Below, in pieces: positions 6,601-10,499 of a stretch of 10,499 nucleotides of DNA. The stretch is from an uncultured Clostridia bacterium (lineage in GTDB: Bacteria > Bacillota > Clostridia > Christensenellales > DUVY01). Made by a program: the position numbers and the translations under genes. Each line of letters starts with the position of its first letter. Positions within the stretch are counted from its first letter, which is position 1. The DNA lies in the NCBI GenBank assembly GCA_937895465.1, contig CALAYY010000135.1, positions 1 through 10,499 on the forward strand, read 5' to 3'. The notes beneath the pieces were generated by a model, which did not search any database, was not told where the DNA came from, and saw nothing but the letters and a program-made list of their open reading frames with translations.

Positions 6601-8025
6601 ATGAACGGAATAAGTGAATCTACAAAAATAATCAGAATTCAGGCGTGGTGGCAAGAGCTACTTATCGGCGTGCAAATAACTATAGGCGTTATATTTGGTG
6701 CTATGGTTATTATGGCGCTACTTAGTTTTATTTTCGGCACTAAAAAATTCGCTTATTGGTATAATGAGCATTTAGCTGTTGTTGCGTCTAATAAAGCTGC
6801 AACAATATCTGCTATAGCCGCAAGCGGAGAAGCAGTCGGCAAAGGTTATTATATAAGCAATACAGGATCGAACGGCGCAACCAAATCGATTCCACCTGGA
6901 TATTATATCGACGGCAAGAAACAGCGTATCTCTAATAAGCGAAAGGACATATTTATTCTGGCAGCTTCGATTGCGCTTGCTGTGGCGGTTACGTTAAGCG
7001 CTACATTGCCTTTTGTTTTCAATAATTTCGGTATTACCAGTTCAAAGGCGAGCTGTGATCAGATCTGCGCAGTCTGCAAAGGATGTTTAGATACAAGCTG
7101 CAGTAATTGTAAGATCAAATGCGGTGAGAATAAAGATGAGTACGAGTTTGAAGCAGAAAGTGCAACAAAAAAAGAGGGCGTTAAAGCGCCGATTGACTTT
7201 GTAAGTGAAAGAGACACTACTTATGTAGGCGAATTTAATGAGAACAAAGGCTCAGGGCTTATATTCAATATCTATTCAGAAAAAGACACTGTTGTTACGC
7301 TTGTCGCTACAATCAATCGACGTCCTATCGACACTACGTTTACAGATCTTGTTATAATTGAAGTGAATGGAAATAAGCTTATGAGCCCTAAGGTGGTTAA
7401 AGCAACGACAGAAGGCATGGAAGAATGGATTGCATTTGTGGATGTGACGTTGGGCTGTGTTAATTTGCAGGCAGGAAATAATGTGATTGAGTTAACGCAT
7501 CTAACTGATTTAGGCTACAACTTTGATATGATCAAACTTTTAAGCAACGAGCCGTTAAAGGAAACATTTGCCAGCTATAAATTTTCAGGTATCCCTAATG
7601 GAGTTCCTGGTGCGGGTAATAGTGGGATGCCTAAAAAAGAAAACAATGGCTTTATAGGTAATTTAAGTGGCAATAGGGGTGCTTCAATTACATTTACGAT
7701 ATTTGCTGAAGAAAAAGGTACTGCAATTCTTTCAGCGGCAGTAACAGCACGCAGACAAGGAGCTAGAAAGTTTACAAACGGATTTAATACTTCTTTGAAC
7801 GGCGTTGAAATCGTGTCTGATGTAATCGTTCCTATAGGTAATTCAGCTAATGAATGGACCAAATCGTATCAAGTAACAATAGGTGAAATTAAACTTATTG
7901 AGGGTGAAAACACGCTTGTATTCTTGGTGCCGCTTGATTCTGGGGACTTTGATGCATCTAATTTTGATTATATCCTGATAACAAGTGCATTCGAGGTGAG
8001 TTGCACTTCTGATTGGAATTGGTAA
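3685..8025 (+). CDS. Membrane-tethered, domain-permuted GH3 glycosidase with Cys-rich motif and tandem CBM6/35-like modules
   Basis: A 1446-residue surface beta-glycosidase whose domains run in the reverse order to most GH3 enzymes. Order: N-terminal span (about 9-30); GH3 alpha/beta sandwich from about 80, with EGSVLLWND, candidate acid/base E227 in ISRNGGEYKD, YQEGIYVGYKYYE and FPFGYGLSYT; Fn3-like domain (about 435-545); linker with YLSRNDW; then the (beta/alpha)8 barrel (about 680-975), with AHDGPVGIK, GRNWEYFSEDG, KHFALNDQETNR and candidate nucleophile D908 in GIVESDACAG. Reversed order is known from Ruminococcus albus and Butyrivibrio beta-glucosidases. Two spans follow (about 990-1017 and 1088-1113), bounding a Lys/Arg-rich, probably cytoplasmic loop. 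After these come a seven-Cys motif (1124-1146) and two homologous beta-sandwich modules (about 1152-1290 and 1295-1437) resembling CBM6/CBM35. Catalytic motifs look intact; substrate is unknown. AGGGA (3668-3672) is the likely ribosome binding site, 12 nt upstream. The lipoprotein gene follows after 52 bp. Confidence 0.88.
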   Translation: MKVFKKSVWTMLSIFFAILLAVLIVGSSIANENQAAINGVLGINAYKKVDVDEGEEKDTEYYKSNFYTSEGSYDDKAMRENSEKVALQAAVEGSVLLWNDNNALPLKTQSLVNMFGISTMVDNWSIPSRHFLIQGEGSGMMYDQDPGIIRKNSLSKELADKNISVNQKLVERYNTISSTYRKSLSRNSDLSYKFGLNEAPWSAIESTVNDSVNGGSAVMIISRNGGEYKDILVGSQYVSNTFIDEYNYLDLSIEEADVLTNLKRLKGDGKISNIILLINAANPVQFMHIRNDYDIDACAFIGMGGTMSFAQIAELLTAQNDDYLLSGHLMDTFVYSAQSAPAFENYGNFTWTDYSNELPDLAQENKSENNTHNTKYVVYQEGIYVGYKYYETRYEDAVLGRGNATSEKGVKAGNDNWSYKDEVAFPFGYGLSYTDFKYSDYKVVKGQDGNSYDVSLTIKNIGALYSGKETLQVYLQKPYTAYDINNGIEKAAVELVGFAKTKRLAPGEEQELTVTIDKEAFRTYDAYNKKTYILEKGDYYIAAGTNAHDALNNILAQKKKDGININSAMMDAMGNADLTYKVSISNDDYEIFSVSKETGKKITNQFDNADINLYEGTKDQKITYLSRNDWKGTYPVSAGVQMKCLDSVMVKDMQYGSEIKANDGDKMPIYGKDSGLTLAMLKDYDYNDPIWNSLLNQMTLAEQQWLTSYGLKFMAGATSVAAPGGLAHDGPVGIKIKNPGLNSQMCFPSPVNMASTWNLELIEEIGNAFGLEILHAGYTVIYAPGANIHRTAYAGRNWEYFSEDGFLSGKMLSTEVKGLQSRGVIVITKHFALNDQETNRYGVTTWTNEQTIREAYLNAFEIAITESKMNGVMSSFNRLGCTWAGAHKGLLTNVLRGEWNFMGIVESDACAGGVAHMTSDLAKAAGLIAGNDLWMDSGNEQYFEAYKNNATIMLALREASKRILYGQLHSNAMNGISESTKIIRIQAWWQELLIGVQITIGVIFGAMVIMALLSFIFGTKKFAYWYNEHLAVVASNKAATISAIAASGEAVGKGYYISNTGSNGATKSIPPGYYIDGKKQRISNKRKDIFILAASIALAVAVTLSATLPFVFNNFGITSSKASCDQICAVCKGCLDTSCSNCKIKCGENKDEYEFEAESATKKEGVKAPIDFVSERDTTYVGEFNENKGSGLIFNIYSEKDTVVTLVATINRRPIDTTFTDLVIIEVNGNKLMSPKVVKATTEGMEEWIAFVDVTLGCVNLQAGNNVIELTHLTDLGYNFDMIKLLSNEPLKETFASYKFSGIPNGVPGAGNSGMPKKENNGFIGNLSGNRGASITFTIFAEEKGTAILSAAVTARRQGARKFTNGFNTSLNGVEIVSDVIVPIGNSANEWTKSYQVTIGEIKLIEGENTLVFLVPLDSGDFDASNFDYILITSAFEVSCTSDWNW

Positions 8026-8061
8026 CGTTAACTTTTGATAAGATAAAATAATTTAAATATT

Positions 8062-8073
8062 GGAGGAAAAGGA
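8062..8073 (+). promoter_or_regulatory. Ribosome binding site for the lipoprotein gene
   Basis: GGAGG (8062-8066) with a second purine stretch AAGGA (8069-8073) precedes ATG 8078, which opens a clear signal peptide. An in-frame TTG at 8060 overlaps the site itself and is rejected. Confidence 0.6.
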
Positions 8074-8077
8074 TTTT

Positions 8078-8278
8078 ATGAAAACAAGAAAGGCATCAGT
8101 TGCTTTATTAACTGTACTAGTACTTCTTGTCTCAATGGTATCTGTGGCATGTAAACAACACATGCATATCATGCAAAAGCATGACTTAAGGGCAGCGACC
8201 TGTACAGAAACCGGTAATGGCGAATATTGGGAATGTACGGACTGCGGTAAGCTGTTTATAGACGAAGACTTGATGTGA
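8078..8278 (+). CDS. N-terminal fragment of a secreted Cys-rich lipoprotein, cut short by an apparent frameshift
   Basis: Starting at ATG 8078, this 66-residue reading frame begins with a basic MKTRK, a hydrophobic core and Cys25 in VSVAC, a plausible but imperfect lipobox (Ser at -3). The mature part has HDL...ATCTETG...YWECTDCGKLF, the start of a small zinc-ribbon-like module common in clostridial surface proteins. It then meets TGA at 8276-8278, in the middle of that module. The overlapping -1 frame starting at 8272/8275 continues the module and carries a related copy about 240 residues later (HALTF...HYYCETCDKLF), which aligns across the break. I therefore read the two frames as one gene of about 717 residues with a one-base deletion near 8265-8275, either real or a sequencing error. 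No slippery heptamer is visible. If translated as it stands, the product would be a short lipopeptide. Confidence 0.65.
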   Translation: MKTRKASVALLTVLVLLVSMVSVACKQHMHIMQKHDLRAATCTETGNGEYWECTDCGKLFIDEDLM

Positions 8279-10230
8279 AGGCTGAAAATGATAAATACAT
8301 TGAAGGTACACTTCTTTCAAAATCTAAACTATCGTTTTCTTTGAATTGTTCAGAATGTAATTTCAACGAGACACTGACAGACAATGTTACGGTTGACCTT
8401 TCAGCAAAGCTTGTTAAGGGTGTTAATAATTTTACAGCAACCTACAGATCAGGAAGTATTGATGTAAGCAAAGAGTTTAATGTAACGGCAGTACAAAAGG
8501 AGTTAGCAAGCATAGCCTTAGAGTATACAGGTAGGACTATATACTATATTAATGAGCAATTTGATATTCAAGGGCTTAGTGTTATTGCAATGTATGACAA
8601 TGCTACGCAAGAAGATGTAACCTCGCTTGTAACTATTGCCTATGATATGTCAATTGAGGGAGATAAGAGTGTTGAGATCAGCTATGGCGGAATGAAAAAA
8701 AACATTGCTATTACTGTTTTAGATAGCTCAATAAAAGCATTGACTGCCCAATTGAATAACAAAGATCAAATTTTTCATGACGGTCAATATATTCTTAATA
8801 GCCAACTTGTTGTAACGGCAGAAGAAAACGGCGGCGAAAAATATGAACTTGACAATTTCACCATAAAAAACCCGAAGCTCTCTGCTCCTCAGACAATACT
8901 TGAAATTGAGTATGAAAGAAGAAAGGTCGATTTAACCGTAGAAGTCCATGCTTTGACTTTTATGGACGAGCTCGAATCAACAACAACAATCAATGGCAGG
9001 CTGGCGCACTACTACTGCGAAACTTGCGACAAGCTGTTTGACACAACCGATTCAAGAAATGAGGTTGTAGAATCTGAACTAGGGATTCCGTTAATGGAGT
9101 CACTTAGCGTAATGGATAATAATGCTTTGGTCACAGCCTTTGACGGCAAGACGGTTGCAAAGGATACAAGAGAGAACTGTGTAAGCGCAAGCAACAGCAG
9201 GGCACAATACGGTAAAATATTCATAACCTATAATTTAAGTGTAGAAGAGGATACCGAAATCAAACTCTACACAAATACTTGTGTCAGAAATGTGGATAAC
9301 AAATTTAATGCGGTATATTCAGTCAAGGTCAACGGTGTTGTGATAGATGTAAGCGACGATGTGAAGCTACCATATGATACTGTTAACGGTTGGTCAACAC
9401 ATTCTTATACACTTGTCGGAAAGGTTGTTCTAAGGGCTGGACAAAATAATTCAATAGAAATTATAAGACTTAATATAGGAAATTATGGCTCTTTGCTTAG
9501 AGGTAACTATACCTACAACTTTTTTGGCATAGCAGTAACTCCTTTAGAAAATAATGAAATCACGCATACACATATGTGTGAGAGTACTTGTTTACATTGC
9601 GGTAATTGTACTGATGAGACATGCACAGAAATGATGTGTGAAGACAAATGTCAAGGACATGAAGGCGAGCATTTCTGTGAAAGTATTTGTAATATTTGCA
9701 GTGAATGCAATGATCAAGTATGTGAAGAACAAGCCTGTATGAATAAATGTGATTGTGTAGAGTTTACAGTAATGAACGATTCTGTAACAGTAGTTGATAT
9801 TAATGGAAACACGGTCAGAAAAAACACTGATCCAAAAGAGCAAAATGTCAGTGCTAATGATAGTGATGCGAAAAAGGGTGTTATAGTCATTACATACACA
9901 ATATTTTCTGATAAAGAAACTACAGCAAAGTTGTATATTAAAACCAGCTCACAATGCAATGAAAACACACTTGCCGATAGCTACTCATTTAAAGTAGGAG
10001 ATAATGATGTTGTTTTAGATGATTCAACAATGATGCCTTATAATGATATTTCAAGATGGACAGATTTGCGTTATACTTGCATCGGTGAAATATCCTTGAC
10101 TGAAGGCGTAAATACAATAGTTATTACGAGACCTGATACAAGCGAGCGCGTATTAAGTGACTTTGCAGCATACAACTTCTTTGGAATAGCGATTTCAAGA
10201 AACGGTGCTGAGTTAAGTTTTTCAAGCTAA
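8275..10230 (+). CDS. Main part of the Cys-rich surface lipoprotein: Ig-like domains, zinc-ribbon-like repeat, two CBM-like modules
   Basis: 651 residues from the GTG at 8275, which overlaps the upstream TGA. There is no signal peptide and no convincing ribosome binding site, so this is probably the continuation of the 8078 gene, not an independent cytoplasmic protein. Order: end of the first zinc-ribbon-like module and a CSEC pair (25-28); a Big_3-like bacterial Ig domain (about 76-150, IALEYTGRTIYYINEQFDIQGLSV region); a weaker Ig-like domain (about 153-225); a second zinc-ribbon-like copy (about 225-265, YYCETCDKLF); CBM6/35-like module A (about 283-422); two seven-Cys motifs (435-459 and 468-492); module B (about 497-640). 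Modules A and B match each other and the two C-terminal modules of the GH3 enzyme (G-x-N-x-I near the end, then YNFFGIA). No catalytic signature is seen, so a glycan-binding or scaffold role at the surface is the best inference. It is the last gene of the operon. Confidence 0.75.
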   Translation: MKAENDKYIEGTLLSKSKLSFSLNCSECNFNETLTDNVTVDLSAKLVKGVNNFTATYRSGSIDVSKEFNVTAVQKELASIALEYTGRTIYYINEQFDIQGLSVIAMYDNATQEDVTSLVTIAYDMSIEGDKSVEISYGGMKKNIAITVLDSSIKALTAQLNNKDQIFHDGQYILNSQLVVTAEENGGEKYELDNFTIKNPKLSAPQTILEIEYERRKVDLTVEVHALTFMDELESTTTINGRLAHYYCETCDKLFDTTDSRNEVVESELGIPLMESLSVMDNNALVTAFDGKTVAKDTRENCVSASNSRAQYGKIFITYNLSVEEDTEIKLYTNTCVRNVDNKFNAVYSVKVNGVVIDVSDDVKLPYDTVNGWSTHSYTLVGKVVLRAGQNNSIEIIRLNIGNYGSLLRGNYTYNFFGIAVTPLENNEITHTHMCESTCLHCGNCTDETCTEMMCEDKCQGHEGEHFCESICNICSECNDQVCEEQACMNKCDCVEFTVMNDSVTVVDINGNTVRKNTDPKEQNVSANDSDAKKGVIVITYTIFSDKETTAKLYIKTSSQCNENTLADSYSFKVGDNDVVLDDSTMMPYNDISRWTDLRYTCIGEISLTEGVNTIVITRPDTSERVLSDFAAYNFFGIAISRNGAELSFSS

Positions 10231-10311
10231 AAATAATCTAGTTTGAATAGTAAAACACTTTATCAAGTGTAAGCTGGTCTAATAAATTTAATATTTTTAC
10301 AAAAGATAAAT

Positions 10312-10345
10312 AACCGGGCATTCTGCTAAAGATTGCTCGGTTTTT
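10312..10345 (+). terminator. Rho-independent terminator of the glycosidase operon
   Basis: AACCGGGCA (10312-10320) pairs with TGCTCGGTT (10334-10342) over 9 bp with one G-U pair; the right arm runs into TTTTT (10341-10345). It lies 82 bp after the lipoprotein stop. The stretch between contains only a weak 6-bp hairpin (ACACTT 10255-10260 with AAGTGT 10265-10270). Confidence 0.8.
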
Positions 10346-10352
10346 CCTTAGT

Positions 10353-10393
10353 ATGGTCAAGATGGTCAATGGTCAAGATGGTCAATGTCAAGG
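10353..10393. repeat. Tandem GGTCAA repeats
   Basis: The 16-bp unit ATGGTCAAGATGGTCA occurs twice without a gap (10353-10368 and 10369-10384) and is followed by a degenerate third start, ATGTCAAGG (10385-10393). The core TGGTCAA recurs every 8-16 bp. It sits between the operon terminator and the transposase gene and probably belongs to the left flank of that element. Confidence 0.75.
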
Positions 10394-10404
10394 GGACGGA
10401 GGTA

Positions 10405-10432
10405 TTGACAAGTAAAGAATTGGTATGATAAT
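10405..10432 (+). promoter_or_regulatory. Promoter of the transposase gene
   Basis: TTGACA (10405-10410, perfect -35) and GATAAT (10427-10432) are 16 bp apart. The start would fall near 10439, almost at the ATG at 10441, so the message would have little or no leader and no Shine-Dalgarno site. The -35 box is also the right arm of the TGTCAA/TTGACA inverted repeat, which suggests possible self-control by the transposase. Confidence 0.5.
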
Positions 10433-10440
10433 ATAAACAT

Positions 10441-10499
10441 ATGCCAAGGAAACCGAGAAAAATCCAAAACGGAAGATATTATCATGTAATGGTGCAGGG
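10441..10499 (+). CDS. IS200-like / REP-associated tyrosine (Y1) transposase, N-terminal fragment
   Basis: Only 19 codons are visible, running off the window: a basic start MPRKPRK followed by GRYYHVMVQ. This matches the conserved N terminus of Y1_Tnp proteins of the RAYT/IS200-like group, typically MPRxxR...YHVxxRG; these use a catalytic tyrosine and an HUH pair further in and act on single-stranded palindromes. ATG 10441 is the first in-frame start after TAA 10429-10431. No ribosome binding site precedes it. The short tandem and inverted repeats just upstream agree with such an element. The assignment rests on a short N-terminal signature, so intactness and exact family are unknown. Confidence 0.7.
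   Translation, partial: MPRKPRKIQNGRYYHVMVQ

Larger units (their letters stand above)
10386..10499 (+). mobile_element. Left end of an IS200-like/REP-associated transposase element, truncated by the window
   Basis: TGTCAA (10386-10391) and TTGACA (10405-10410) form an inverted repeat around the core GGGGACGGAGGTA, just upstream of a Y1-type transposase start. From memory, similar GGGGACGG palindromes often flank such genes in Firmicutes; I could not check this. The right end is not in the window, so boundaries are uncertain. Confidence 0.4.

Noticed and set aside
7575..7862. Minus-strand open frames, such as this one inside the GH3 gene and others at 112-372, 1187-1555 and 9592-9968
   Set aside because: Each lies opposite a gene with clear domain motifs and lacks its own ribosome binding site or recognisable domain; they are shadows.
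8265..8280. Programmed -1 ribosomal frameshift in the lipoprotein gene
   Set aside because: No slippery X-XXY-YYZ heptamer lies near the break, so a mutation or sequence error is more likely.
10353..10393. CRISPR-like array
   Set aside because: Units are 16 bp, directly adjacent and without unique spacers; this is a simple tandem repeat.

Overview
The window looks like an AT-rich chromosomal segment from a low-GC Gram-positive anaerobe, most likely a gut-type member of the Clostridia (Bacillota). The reasons are an AgrC/AgrA-type two-component pair, a domain-permuted membrane-tethered GH3 glycosidase of the kind known from Ruminococcus and Butyrivibrio, strong AGGAGG-type ribosome binding sites, a TTG start, and surface proteins with tandem Ig-like, zinc-ribbon-like and cysteine-rich modules. 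Genus or species cannot be read from the sequence. All secure genes are on the + strand and all secure stop codons are TAA.

Layout. Positions 1-801 hold the 3' part of an SGNH/GDSL-type esterase with a C-terminal beta-sandwich module. Positions 802-1120 are non-coding, with a GC-rich stem-loop and one or two promoters. Positions 1121-3172 encode a LytTR response regulator and an AgrC-like sensor kinase, 12 bp apart. No agrB/agrD-like gene or pheromone precursor is visible. A perfect 15-bp inverted repeat at 3219-3253 overlaps a good sigma-70-type promoter at 3234-3262, which drives the next cluster. That cluster has a small two-helix membrane protein (3307-3681), a 1446-residue GH3 enzyme (3685-8025), and a surface lipoprotein split by an apparent frameshift into 8078-8278 and 8275-10230. 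A rho-independent terminator at 10312-10345 closes it. The right edge (10353-10499) has short GGTCAA tandem repeats, a promoter, and the first codons of an IS200-like/REP-associated tyrosine transposase.

How the genes may work together. The GH3 enzyme and the lipoprotein share two module types: a seven-cysteine motif (one copy in the enzyme, two in the lipoprotein) and a beta-sandwich module resembling CBM6/CBM35 (two copies in each). They look like a cell-surface glycan-capture and hydrolysis pair, with the small membrane protein as a possible partner. The upstream esterase would fit deacylation of the same kind of substrate. The sensor/regulator pair is the obvious candidate controller, but that link rests on adjacency only.

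The most notable points are the GH3 architecture (permuted catalytic domains, then two extra membrane spans, a Cys-rich motif and two CBM-like modules), the shared cysteine module, the split lipoprotein, and the palindrome built into the operon promoter.
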